DNA of 64,000 nt, from NCBI GenBank assembly GCA_024919035.1, contig CP103442.1:124001-188000 (forward strand), written 5' to 3'. The DNA comes from Methylophilaceae bacterium LSUCC0401 (GTDB lineage Bacteria; Pseudomonadota; Gammaproteobacteria; Burkholderiales; Methylophilaceae). Position numbers and translations under genes: made by a program. Under the pieces are notes generated by a model. That model had not been told where the DNA came from. It saw only the letters and a list, made by a program, of their open reading frames with translations, and did no database searches. The stretch's first letter is position 1; each line of letters begins with the position of its first letter. Positions 51,661 to 60,069 of this stretch are shown piece after piece.

Positions 51661-51870
51661 ATGGAACATCAGCAATTAATAAAAATGGCCAATCAAATTG
51701 CAAGTTTTTTTGAGGCTTACCCAGATAAAAAAGAAGCCATTGATGGCGTTGCAAATCATATCCAAAAATTTTGGGCACCGAAAATGAGAAACTTGCTTAA
51801 AGAAATTATCGAAGAAGATAAAATTGCTGATATTGATCCTTTGGTCAAAGATGCGTCTAAGCTGCTTTAA
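51661..51870 (+). CDS. fdsD: NAD-dependent formate dehydrogenase delta subunit FdsD
   Basis: Small subunit (69 aa) of the Fds complex. The family pattern is visible: LIKMANQIASFFEAYPDKKEAIDGVANHIQKFW and the start of the next helix APKMRNLLKEII. It is the last gene of fdsGBA-fdhD-fdsD, and its end overlaps the convergent glycosyltransferase gene by 4 bp. Confidence 0.92.
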   Translation: MEHQQLIKMANQIASFFEAYPDKKEAIDGVANHIQKFWAPKMRNLLKEIIEEDKIADIDPLVKDASKLL

Positions 51871-53489
51871 TTTTTAATAATATAAAATGACTTTCGGTCG
51901 TTTGGCATTTTTCCTGTCCAAAGAATATTTTTCTTATCCTTTACCAATTCTGAGCCTCTAGCTAAATTCGCATAGCCTATTGTATATGCACAACTATAAC
52001 TTTGATTTTTTATAATTAGTTGTGTGTAATAAAAGATAAGATCGATATGGCTTGCATTTAAATCAATTGAATTGAGACATTCATTCTTTGAAAGATCTAA
52101 TTCTTGGATAGATTGATATACCTGGCCATAATTTTTTCTATTTTCGATCATAGGAAACCAAAGTAAGGTGATGGTGACCCAGACTAAAGTAATACCAAGA
52201 GCCCAGTTTGTTACTGTTGATCGGTTCGTAAGTTTATTTTTTAACAAAGAATAAATCCATAAACTAAGAAAAGTTAAAGCTAATAAAAAATCAATTAGAT
52301 TAAATTCAGGAATTAGGTTGCCTGATAAATAAAGCATCCTCTCATGAAGCTTAAATGGAATACCGACATGAAATGCAAACCATCCGATCCATAATACTAA
52401 CGTGATAGATGAAAATATGAGGATTCCAAACCAATTTAAAGCACCTGAGGCCCCTCTTTGGAGTGAATCAATTGAGCTGCTCGCTAAAATTGAAATAGCA
52501 GGTAATAAAATCATCAGCTTAGTTTGATTTACTGAAGACTCTGAAATTAATAGGATTAAAAACCAAAAAATAAAAATGATGGGTAGATTAGTTCTTTTGA
52601 ATTTAAAAAAAGTATCAATTTCTTTAAAAAGTGTCCAAAAAAACAAGGGAATAGCGGGCCAAGCAAACCATAACAAATTAAGTAAGTAATACTTTAGATT
52701 TTGAGTAAGGGGGGTAAGGTTTTGATTGAGGTATTGATTCATACTCTCAGGAGCATGTGAAGATAATAAAAATAACCAGATAGATAAAATTATGACGCTA
52801 CAAAAGTAACCTATGGATGAAAAAATAAAGAGTCTTTTAGCATTCCAATTTGGCAGGAGCGCTAATGAAAGAGTTACTCCAAGTATTGGAAGATAAAAAA
52901 ATAAGCCTTTTGTAAAAATACCAATGGTAAGGGCTGAGCCAAGGAGTATGGAAGCTCTAAAAGGTCGTCGTTGCGATAATGAAAAAGCATACAAGCTGAG
53001 TGCAGATGCCGTTAAAATAGCTATTTCATAATTAAATGAATGAAGTGCAATAAATAAACCAACGGATGATAAAAAAATAATATTACTTTGTCTGCCATAA
53101 CCAAAACCCCTTAATTCTCTATTGGTTAATCCTATGCTGAGCATTGCAATAGAAACCCATACAATATTGCTTAAGCGTGCAGCATTGTGAGGCTCAAGGA
53201 AAAAAAATATTTTGCTAAATATGGCGCCCAAAACTTCATATAAATGAGCATGACCAAATCCCTCATTGCTAGCAAGATTGGCAGAAATAATATTTTTATT
53301 AAAAAAAATATCTGCAAAAATGCTAAAAGAGTCTGTCTCGAGGGGTCGCCATGGACTGTGATCAAATAAGCCAAAAATAATGTAGATTGAGGCAAAAATA
53401 ATCAAAAAATTTATTTTTGATTTTTCCCCAACCTTTTTTTTTGGGGTTTGCATATTACCTTGCCAGTCATGATCTAAAAAGTATTTCAT
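51867..53489 (-). CDS. GT39-like membrane glycosyltransferase (ArnT/PMT type)
   Basis: Large polytopic membrane protein (about 540 aa, roughly 12 hydrophobic helices) with the first periplasmic loop pattern of the family: DHSPWRPLETDSFSIFADI and LEPHNAARLSNIVWV. This class moves sugars from polyprenyl-phosphate donors onto lipid A, proteins or glycans. The acceptor is not predictable here. The start is taken as ATG 53489; the frame reaches a TTG at 53504 that overlaps the terminator of rpmE. The C-terminal 100 residues are soluble and periplasmic. Confidence 0.78.
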   Translation of the reverse strand: MKYFLDHDWQGNMQTPKKKVGEKSKINFLIIFASIYIIFGLFDHSPWRPLETDSFSIFADIFFNKNIISANLASNEGFGHAHLYEVLGAIFSKIFFFLEPHNAARLSNIVWVSIAMLSIGLTNRELRGFGYGRQSNIIFLSSVGLFIALHSFNYEIAILTASALSLYAFSLSQRRPFRASILLGSALTIGIFTKGLFFYLPILGVTLSLALLPNWNAKRLFIFSSIGYFCSVIILSIWLFLLSSHAPESMNQYLNQNLTPLTQNLKYYLLNLLWFAWPAIPLFFWTLFKEIDTFFKFKRTNLPIIFIFWFLILLISESSVNQTKLMILLPAISILASSSIDSLQRGASGALNWFGILIFSSITLVLWIGWFAFHVGIPFKLHERMLYLSGNLIPEFNLIDFLLALTFLSLWIYSLLKNKLTNRSTVTNWALGITLVWVTITLLWFPMIENRKNYGQVYQSIQELDLSKNECLNSIDLNASHIDLIFYYTQLIIKNQSYSCAYTIGYANLARGSELVKDKKNILWTGKMPNDRKSFYIIKN

Positions 53490-53502
53490 ATGATTAATAT
53501 AC

Positions 53503-53530
53503 AAAAAAAAAGGCAGCTCTGCTGCCTTTT
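53503..53530 (-). terminator. Terminator after rpmE
   Basis: On the minus strand AAAAGGCAGC, loop AGA, GCTGCCTTTT is followed by a long T run. It lies 15 bp beyond the rpmE stop. Confidence 0.88.
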
Positions 53531-53545
53531 ATGCATATGGACTAA

Positions 53546-53746
53546 TTACATCCCATATTTTTGTTTAAACTTCTCAACTCGACCTGCAGTGTCGACAATC
53601 TTTTGTTTTCCAGTGTAGAAAGGATGACATTGCGAGCATACCTCAATATTTAAGTCTTTGCCTGCTGTTGATTGGGTTGTAAATACATTACCACAACTAC
53701 AAGTTACATTAATTTCAGGGTATTTTGGATGTGTATTCTTTTTCAT
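53546..53746 (-). CDS. rpmE: 50S ribosomal protein L31, zinc form
   Basis: Ribosomal protein of the central protuberance. Four zinc-binding cysteines are in TCSCGNVF and [14 protein letters not shown], marking the zinc-containing C+ type. Length 66 aa and the ending [11 protein letters not shown] fit the family. It follows rho on the same strand by 63 bp. Confidence 0.97.
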   Translation of the reverse strand: MKKNTHPKYPEINVTCSCGNVFTTQSTAGKDLNIEVCSQCHPFYTGKQKIVDTAGRVEKFKQKYGM

Positions 53747-53809
53747 AATATTTAATCTAATAATTTTTTAAGACGGATATTATCTTATTAATAAGATAAA
53801 AAATCAACA

Positions 53810-55069
53810 TTAACCTCTTCGCATGCTATCAAAAAAATTCTCATTGGTTTTTGTTGATTTAATTTTATCCATAAGGAATTCCATGGCTTCAATATCATCC
53901 ATCGGGTATAGCAATTTTCGTAAAACCCATATTTTCTGAAGAACTTCTTGGGGAATCAGCAATTCTTCACGTCTTGTACCAGATTTATTAACATTAATCG
54001 CAGGGTAAAGTCGTTTTTCTGCCATTCTTCGATCAAGATGAATTTCCATATTACCTGTACCTTTAAACTCCTCATAAATAACATCATCCATTTTGGAGCC
54101 AGTATCAATCAGAGCTGTAGCGAGAATAGTGAGTGATCCACTTTCTTCAGTATTTCTAGCTGCACCAAAAAAACGTTTAGGTTTATGTAATGCATTTGCA
54201 TCCACACCACCTGTTAATACTTTGCCAGAGGAAGGGATCACCGTATTGTATGCTCTGGCTAAACGGGTAATTGAATCAAGAAGTATAACGACGTCTTTTT
54301 TATGTTCAACCATTCGTTTGGCTTTTTCTATAACCATTTCGGCAACTTGCACATGTCGGGTAGCCGGCTCATCAAAAGTAGATGCGACCACCTCGCCTTT
54401 AACAGAACGACTCATTTCGGTCACTTCTTCTGGTCTCTCATCAATCAACAAAACAATTAGCTGGGTATCTGGATGATTTGCGGAGATTGCATGAGCAATG
54501 TTTTGCATCATCACAGTTTTACCGCTTTTTGGGCTGGCAACAATTAAACCTCTTTGTCCTTTTCCTATTGGCGAGATCATGTCAATGATTCTTCCAGTAA
54601 TATTTTCTTCGCTTAAAATATCACGTTCCAGATTAAGACGTTCAGTTGGAAATAAAGGCGTTAGGTTTTCGAATAAAATTTTATTTTTTGTGTTTTCAGG
54701 AGGTTCTTCATTTACTTTTTCAACCTTAACTAGTGCGAAATATCTTTCACTATCTTTTGGTGTTCTGATTTCACCCGCGACAGTATCTCCAGTATGTAAA
54801 TTAAACCTTCTAATTTGTGAGGGTGAGACATAAATATCATCTGGCCCAGCCAAATAAGATGTATCAGCTCCTCTTAAAAATCCAAATCCATCAGGGAGAA
54901 CTTCTAATGTGCCTTGACCATATAAAGTTTCACCACTTTTAGCTTTACTCTTAAGAATAGCAAAGATTAAATCTTGTTTTCTCATCCTTCCTGCATTATC
55001 AACTTTAATTTCGTTGGCTAATTCAATGAGGTTCGCTACCGGTAAGTGTTTTAAATCAGAAATTTGCAT
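53810..55069 (-). CDS. rho: Transcription termination factor Rho
   Basis: Hexameric RNA helicase that ends transcription. The N-terminal Rho domain ([23 protein letters not shown]) and cold-shock RNA-binding fold ([35 protein letters not shown]) are followed by the ATPase: Walker [21 protein letters not shown], Walker [17 protein letters not shown]-loop [24 protein letters not shown]. Length 419 aa is exact for the family. trxA lies just upstream. Confidence 0.98.
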   Translation of the reverse strand: MQISDLKHLPVANLIELANEIKVDNAGRMRKQDLIFAILKSKAKSGETLYGQGTLEVLPDGFGFLRGADTSYLAGPDDIYVSPSQIRRFNLHTGDTVAGEIRTPKDSERYFALVKVEKVNEEPPENTKNKILFENLTPLFPTERLNLERDILSEENITGRIIDMISPIGKGQRGLIVASPKSGKTVMMQNIAHAISANHPDTQLIVLLIDERPEEVTEMSRSVKGEVVASTFDEPATRHVQVAEMVIEKAKRMVEHKKDVVILLDSITRLARAYNTVIPSSGKVLTGGVDANALHKPKRFFGAARNTEESGSLTILATALIDTGSKMDDVIYEEFKGTGNMEIHLDRRMAEKRLYPAINVNKSGTRREELLIPQEVLQKIWVLRKLLYPMDDIEAMEFLMDKIKSTKTNENFFDSMRRG

Positions 55070-55074
55070 ATATT

Positions 55075-55401
55075 TTAAATTGTTGAGTCAATAAAGGCTG
55101 ATAATTGTGATTTTGATAAGGCACCTACTTTAGTTGCTTCTATAGAGCCTGATTTAAAAATCATCAAAGTCGGTATGCCACGAACACCAAACTTGGCGGG
55201 TGTATTTGGGTTGTCATCAATATTTATTTTAGCCACTTTTATTTTACCGATGTATTCATTTGCAATATCGTCTAAAATTGGGGCTATCATTTTGCAAGGC
55301 CCACACCATTCGGCCCAATAATCAAGCAAAACGGGTAATTCGGATTTAATAACTTCATCATCAAAAGTTAAATCAGTTACATTAATTATATTTTCATTCA
55401 T
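55075..55401 (-). CDS. trxA: Thioredoxin
   Basis: Cytoplasmic disulfide reductase. The active site is [21 protein letters not shown], the cis-Pro loop is [12 protein letters not shown], and 108 aa is the standard length. The order trxA-rho-rpmE is common in betaproteobacteria. Confidence 0.97.
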   Translation of the reverse strand: MNENIINVTDLTFDDEVIKSELPVLLDYWAEWCGPCKMIAPILDDIANEYIGKIKVAKINIDDNPNTPAKFGVRGIPTLMIFKSGSIEATKVGALSKSQLSAFIDSTI

Positions 55402-55484
55402 AAATAGATTTCAAAAAGGTTAAACAATTAAATCTTGGAAAATTTTGAGGAGTTTTGGAGATTATAAAGTTTTTGAAAAATAAA

Positions 55485-56072
55485 TCAATTCTTTTTATAT
55501 TGGTTATTAATTTCAAAAAATGATTTTACTTTCAGGACTCCGGCACTGGTTTTTGCGATTTGCAATGCTTCATCTGCTTCTTGCTGTGTTACTAGGCCCA
55601 TTAAGTATACGATCTGTCTTTCAGTAACCACTTTTATATGAATAGGAGAAACGTTTGATTTAGTTTCTTCTTTAAAAAGACGGGCTATTATATTTGTTGT
55701 TATTCCATAATCTTTGGTTTTAGACTTAGCTTTTTCTTTGAGCGGAAGGGAGTTGGTGATTAAGACTTCGTTATAAATGGATTTAACTCCCTCGATCTTT
55801 GCAACTACATCTTGTATTTGGTCTTTTAATTCCTGTGTGGTGGATTCACCAGTAATAAGAACATTTTGACTATAACTTGTTGCACTGACACTAAAATCTC
55901 CATTGATTTTCTGAAACTCATAAAGCGCTTTAAGTTCTATAGTTTGATCTTCAACTTGGACGCCAGTTGTTCTTCTGTCCGCTATAGAGGAGGGTATAGC
56001 GACGATTCCTGTAGGAACACATGCTGCTAAGCTGAACAATATTAATGTGAAAGATATTATGTGTTTGATCAT
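55485..56072 (-). CDS. BON-domain outer-membrane lipoprotein, DolP-like
   Basis: Lipoprotein signal peptide with lipobox FSLAAC (Cys near residue 17), then SIADRRTTGVQVEDQTIELKA, a stretch typical of DolP (YraP), and two BON domains (about residues 45-110 and 120-190, with VLITGESTTQELKDQIQ and QIVYLMGLVTQQEADEALQIA). DolP supports outer-membrane integrity. The start is ATG 56072; the frame to 56102 would put ten polar residues before the signal. It is divergent from rsmI, matching the known rsmI-dolP neighbourhood. Confidence 0.85.
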   Translation of the reverse strand: MIKHIISFTLILFSLAACVPTGIVAIPSSIADRRTTGVQVEDQTIELKALYEFQKINGDFSVSATSYSQNVLITGESTTQELKDQIQDVVAKIEGVKSIYNEVLITNSLPLKEKAKSKTKDYGITTNIIARLFKEETKSNVSPIHIKVVTERQIVYLMGLVTQQEADEALQIAKTSAGVLKVKSFFEINNQYKKN

Positions 56073-56139
56073 TTTTTGGTTTACTTTATTTTTGGATCGC
56101 ATATAAATTGTATACTAGAGAAAACAATATTGGGTAAAA

Positions 56140-56988
56140 ATGTCATCAAAATTATTTATAATCGCCACACCAATTGGTAACTTAGGTGATATCACCTTAA
56201 GAGCAATTGAAACAATAAAAAATACTGAATATATTTTGTGTGAAGATACCAGACACACAAGAAAATTACTCAATCACTTTGGGATCAAAATAAATAAAAT
56301 TCTTTCAATCCATCAGCATAATGAGAAAGAAAAATCAGAGATTCTGTTAAAAAAAATAATTTCAGACAAAGCTGATATAGCCTATTTGACCGATGCTGGG
56401 ACTCCTTGCGTTAGTGATCCGGGAAGTTTTTTAGTAAATGTGGCTAGAAATCTCGGCATCGAAGTATTCTCAATTCCCGGACCCTCATCTGCAGTTGCTG
56501 CTTATGCGATAAGCGGAATAGTAGATGGAAAATTTAATTTTTATGGATTTTTACCGAATAAGAAAAAAAATACAGAAGAGCTTTTGGTAAAAATAAAACA
56601 AGAACAACATCCAGCTATACTCTTTGAATCTCCTAACAGAGTTCTTGCATTGTTAGAAGCTATTTGCGATGTGATTGATCCATCAACCCCAATATTTGTA
56701 GCTCGAGAAATGACAAAAATATATGAAACTCATTATTCTGATTCTGCAGAAAATTTATGTAATTTTTTTAAAAACAATACCAAGAGCTTAAAAGGTGAAT
56801 TTGTTATTATAATTAATCCATTAAAACAAGATGATAAAGAGGAGTTCTCTCATCAAGAGATTGAAATGTTATGCATGCTTAGTGAAGAGTTACCATTAAA
56901 AAAAGCAGCTAATATTGTGGCTAAAATTTTTAAAAGAAATAAAAAGGATTTATATAAAGTAGGCTTAAATAAAAAATATGACAAATAA
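56140..56988 (+). CDS. rsmI: 16S rRNA 2'-O-ribose C1402 methyltransferase RsmI
   Basis: SAM-dependent methyltransferase of the tetrapyrrole-methylase fold acting on C1402 of 16S rRNA. Motifs are LFIIATPIGNLGDITLRAIE, CEDTRHTRKLLNHF, YLTDAGTPCVSDPGSFLV, SIPGPSSAVAAYAISG, FYGFLPNKKK and ILFESPNRVLALLEAI. Length 282 aa is normal. Overlaps pyrC by 11 bp. Acts with RsmH, which methylates the same base and is encoded at 58890. Confidence 0.96.
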   Translation: MSSKLFIIATPIGNLGDITLRAIETIKNTEYILCEDTRHTRKLLNHFGIKINKILSIHQHNEKEKSEILLKKIISDKADIAYLTDAGTPCVSDPGSFLVNVARNLGIEVFSIPGPSSAVAAYAISGIVDGKFNFYGFLPNKKKNTEELLVKIKQEQHPAILFESPNRVLALLEAICDVIDPSTPIFVAREMTKIYETHYSDSAENLCNFFKNNTKSLKGEFVIIINPLKQDDKEEFSHQEIEMLCMLSEELPLKKAANIVAKIFKRNKKDLYKVGLNKKYDK

Positions 56989-58015
56989 ATTAACAATTCC
57001 ATTACCCAATGACATGCACATCCATTTTCGGGAGGGAATCCTCCTTGATTTTGCAGTTAATGCCACGGCTAAAAATTTTCATCATGCTATCGCGATGCCC
57101 AACTTAAAAGATCCAATTACCAGTTATTCCAAAGCAATTAATTATTATGATCAGATTCAAAAGATTTCTCGCTTTAAACATTTTGAACCTCTTGTTACCT
57201 TATATTTGACTATGACGTTAATGGAGGAGGATATTCGACTATCTGCTCAAGATAACAGAATCATTGGGGCTAAGTTGTATCCTGCAGGGGTGACTACAAA
57301 TTCTGAAAAAGGAGTTAGCGATCTTCAAGCTTGCTATAAAATTTTAGAATTAATGGAAAAGTATCAACTACCATTGCTTATTCATGGTGAGGTTGCGAAT
57401 AAAGAAATTGATATATTTGATCGCGAAAAGTTATTTATTGATGAATTGATCAAAATTACTTCAATGTTTCCAGCATTGAAGGTAATTTTTGAACACATTT
57501 CAACAAAAGATGCTGTTCAATTTATTGAAGCATCATCAATAAATGTGGCTGCAACAATCACCCCCCAGCATATGATTTTAAATCGAAATGATCTACTATC
57601 TGGTGGCCTGAAGCCTCATCACTACTGTTTACCTGTATTGAAGAGAGAAGAGCACAGGATTGCTGTAGCAAATGCAGCTGTTTCAGGAAATGCAAAGTTT
57701 TTTCTTGGAACCGACAGTGCGCCGCATCCAAGAAGTCAAAAAGAAAGCTCCTGTGGATGTGCAGGAATTTTTTCCGCAATTGGCGCTCTTGAAATTTATT
57801 TGCAATACTTTGAGGCTGAAAATGCTATAGATAATTTTGAAAATTTTGCTGTTCACAATAGTTGTGCTTTTTATGGACTAAAACCTTCGGATAAGAAGAT
57901 AACCTTTGAAAAGTCTGACTACATCATTCCCGCTGCCTTTACTATTGAAAATCATGAGCTAATTCCGTTGATGGCTGATCAAACAATTTCCTGGAAAATT
58001 TTAAACGAGTTATAA
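56978..58015 (+). CDS. pyrC: Dihydroorotase PyrC (class II)
   Basis: Zinc amidohydrolase that closes carbamoyl-aspartate to dihydroorotate in pyrimidine synthesis. The HxH motif is in PNDMHIHFREG; the bridging Lys is in IIGAKLYPAGVTTNS; later ligands are LLIHGEV, FEHISTKDA and the Asp of FLGTDSAPHPRSQKE. Length 345 aa matches E. coli PyrC (348). The RNase P RNA gene begins a few bases after the stop. Confidence 0.96.
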   Translation: MTNKLTIPLPNDMHIHFREGILLDFAVNATAKNFHHAIAMPNLKDPITSYSKAINYYDQIQKISRFKHFEPLVTLYLTMTLMEEDIRLSAQDNRIIGAKLYPAGVTTNSEKGVSDLQACYKILELMEKYQLPLLIHGEVANKEIDIFDREKLFIDELIKITSMFPALKVIFEHISTKDAVQFIEASSINVAATITPQHMILNRNDLLSGGLKPHHYCLPVLKREEHRIAVANAAVSGNAKFFLGTDSAPHPRSQKESSCGCAGIFSAIGALEIYLQYFEAENAIDNFENFAVHNSCAFYGLKPSDKKITFEKSDYIIPAAFTIENHELIPLMADQTISWKILNEL

Positions 58016-58023
58016 TTCTAATC

Positions 58024-58300
58024 AAGTTAGCTGGACAGTCGCTATTTATAGAGGAAAGTCCGGGCTCCATAGAGTATGGTGTTGGTTAACAGCCAACCAT
58101 CGTGAGATGAGGAATAGGGCCACAGAGACGAGCGTATTAAGTTACGGTGAAACGCGGTAACCTCCACCAGGAGCAAGGCCAAATAGGGTAATTACAGTGC
58201 TGCTCGCACTATTACCGGGTAGGCCGCTAGAGTGAATGAGTAATCATTAACCAAGATGAATGACTGTACAAATACAGAACCCGGCTTATAGGCTAACTTA
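58024..58300 (+). ncRNA. rnpB: RNase P RNA (bacterial type A, compact)
   Basis: Catalytic RNA that trims tRNA 5' ends. Conserved blocks are in order: TGGACAGTCGC (P2/P3), GAGGAAAGTCCGGGCTCC (CR I), CACAGAGACGAGC (CR II), GGTGAAACGCGGTAAC with CTCCACC, GGAGCAAGGCCAAATAG (CR III), CCGGGTAGG, AGATGAATGACTGT and ACAGAACCCGGCTTATAGGC (CR V). 5' AAGTTAGC pairs with 3' GGCTAACTT (P1). At about 277 nt it is some 100 nt shorter than in E. coli: P12 looks cut down and P13/P14 seem absent. Ends are set by the P1 pairing. Confidence 0.93.
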
Positions 58301-58312
58301 TTGAATTGATTA

Positions 58313-58338
58313 AAAAAGCGCTTGCAAAGCGCTTTTTT
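58313..58338 (+). terminator. Terminator after RNase P RNA
   Basis: AAAGCGCTT, loop GCA, AAGCGCTTT and more Ts, 13 bp beyond the P1 helix of the RNA. Confidence 0.88.
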
Positions 58339-58359
58339 TTTGCCTATAGTGTAATTGAG

Positions 58360-58384
58360 GGGGGAAAAGTGGTAATTTATGGGA
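58360..58384 (+). promoter_or_regulatory. Candidate MraZ-binding repeats
   Basis: GGGGG (58360), TGGTA (58370) and TGGGA (58380) occur at exact 10-bp steps. Known MraZ operators are direct TGGGN repeats with 5-bp gaps in front of mraZ. Two of the three units are imperfect. They lie about 65 bp before the mraZ start. Confidence 0.45.
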
Positions 58385-58449
58385 AATAATTAACAAAACT
58401 AAGGGTTGTTACTTATTTGACCAACCCCCTCTTTACAAAAGGATAATGA

Positions 58450-58893
58450 ATGTTTAGAGGTTCAAGTATTGTTAATTTGGATGAAAAAAACCGACTAGCA
58501 ATCCCTAAAAAATTTAGGGAAAAGCTTCTCGAAAATTCATCTAGTCTTGTTTTAACAGCACATCCCGAAAAATGTCTAATCTTATATAACATTTCTGAAT
58601 GGATTCCCATTGAAAAAAAATTAATGTCCCTATCAAGTTTTGATACAAAAATCAGCTCACTTCAAAGACTGCTTGTGGGTTATGCGGAAGAATTAGCGCA
58701 GGATAAAGTTGGTCGAATTTTGATCTCCCAGTCTCTTATGCAATTTGCAGAAATTCAAGAACAAGTAATCATTATTGGACAAGGATCTCATTTTGAAATT
58801 TGGGATAAAAATAAATGGGATACAAAAATTAACCATTCTTTACAAGAAATGCATTTAGAAGATATTAATGAATTGGATGGTTTTTCTTTATGA
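58450..58893 (+). CDS. mraZ: Transcriptional regulator MraZ
   Basis: AbrB-fold DNA-binding protein that represses the division and cell-wall (dcw) cluster. The first SpoVT/AbrB half is FRGSSIVNLDEKNRLAIPKKFRE; the second half carries AQDKVGRILISQSLMQFAEIQEQVIIIGQGSHFEIWD with the conserved D-x-x-GR. Length 147 aa is typical. Its stop overlaps the rsmH start (ATGA). Confidence 0.94.
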   Translation: MFRGSSIVNLDEKNRLAIPKKFREKLLENSSSLVLTAHPEKCLILYNISEWIPIEKKLMSLSSFDTKISSLQRLLVGYAEELAQDKVGRILISQSLMQFAEIQEQVIIIGQGSHFEIWDKNKWDTKINHSLQEMHLEDINELDGFSL

Positions 58894-59809
58894 CAGAACT
58901 TACACATTTGCCAATTATGGAATTCGAAGTAATTGATCACTTGGTTTTGAATGAACATGGAAAATTTTTAGACTGTACTTTTGGTCGCGGTGGACATTCG
59001 ACAGCAATATTAAAGAAATTATCATCAGATGGAAAATTAATTGCTCTGGATAAAGATAAAGATGCAATTGCTTACTCGGCAATGATAAACGATAAAAGAT
59101 TTAATTCTATTCATACCTCGATAATTGATTATGCAAAAACTTTAAAAAAAAAAGTTTTGACGGAATATTTATGGACCTAGGAGTTTCATCACCTCAGATT
59201 GATGATCCTGGAAGAGGATTTAGTTTTATGCATGACGGGCCTTTAGATATGCGTATGAATCAAGATCAAATTTTAGATGCAAGGCATATTGTCAATCATT
59301 ATGAAGAAACACAATTGGTTGAAATCTTCAAAGAGTATGGTGAAGAGCGTTTTGCAAAAAGAATTGCAGGAAATATTTGCAAAACAAGAGCATTGAGAGA
59401 AATTGACACAACATTTGAATTATCTGAAATAGTCAAAAAATCTATACCGTTTTCTCGAGAAAAAAAACATCCAGCAACAAGAATATTTCAGGCAATACGC
59501 ATAGAAGTAAATCAAGAAATGAATGAATTATCTTTGGCACTCCCCTTATTATTTGATGCTTTAAAAAATAAGGGTAGATTTGTGGTTCTAACCTTTCATT
59601 CTTTGGAAGATAGAATAATTAAAAATTACTTCAAACAATTAACCAAGCCCCCAGTCGATAATATTCCAAAATTCATCCCTATTAAAGACGAGGATATTGA
59701 TCAAGAAACATCTGCAATTAGCATTTGCTCAAAAGCTCCATCAGATAATGAGATTGAAAGAAATCCAAGATCCAGAAGCGCACGATTAAGGGTGATTGAA
59801 AAAAAATGA
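58890..59809 (+). pseudogene. rsmH: 16S rRNA m4C1402 methyltransferase RsmH, frame broken at an A10 run
   Basis: RsmH methylates N4 of C1402 in 16S rRNA. Frame 1 (58890-59180) has LTHLPIMEFEVIDHL and FLDCTFGRGGHSTAIL (SAM site). Frame 2 (open across 59171-59809) continues with MDLGVSSPQIDDPGRGFSF, PLDMRMNQ, KHPATRIFQAIRIEVNQE, VVLTFHSLEDRIIKNYF and RNPRSRSARLRVIEKK. The break is at ten As (59144-59153). One extra A gives the expected KKKSFDGIFMDLGVS junction and about 306 aa, the family length. Cause may be a sequencing error, a real mutation, or a tract read through by polymerase slippage. The rest is well conserved. Confidence 0.88.
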
Positions 59810-60069
59810 TGAAATTGAATATTTTATTATTCATTGTTCTTATTGTTTTTTGTTTATTAAAGGTTAATACAGAGCATTTATATAGAAAGAATTTTTCTAT
59901 TCTTGATTCTGAGCAAAAGAGAGAAATTGAATTAAAAGAAGAAAAAACAAAGCTTGAATTGGAAAATACCGACCAATCTGGGAATAACAGAATTGAAGAA
60001 TTTGCAAAAAAGAAATTGGAAATGGTTGAACCAAATCAAAATAATATTATTCAATTGGAAGGCCAATGA
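59806..60069 (+). CDS. ftsL: Cell division protein FtsL
   Basis: Small bitopic septum protein (87 aa) that forms a complex with FtsB and FtsQ. A short cytoplasmic start is followed by one membrane helix (LNILLFIVLIVFCLLKV) and a periplasmic coiled coil rich in Lys/Glu, ending with IEEFAKKKLEMVEP, a family-like motif. Sequence is poorly conserved in this family, so position between rsmH and ftsI is the main support. ATGA-type overlaps on both sides. Confidence 0.88.
   Translation: MMKLNILLFIVLIVFCLLKVNTEHLYRKNFSILDSEQKREIELKEEKTKLELENTDQSGNNRIEEFAKKKLEMVEPNQNNIIQLEGQ

Noticed and set aside
59171-59809. Second rsmH frame as a separate gene starting at its ATG
   Set aside because: The ATG is the internal Met of the conserved MDLGVSSPQ motif; the part lacks the SAM site and continues the preceding frame after a one-base shift.
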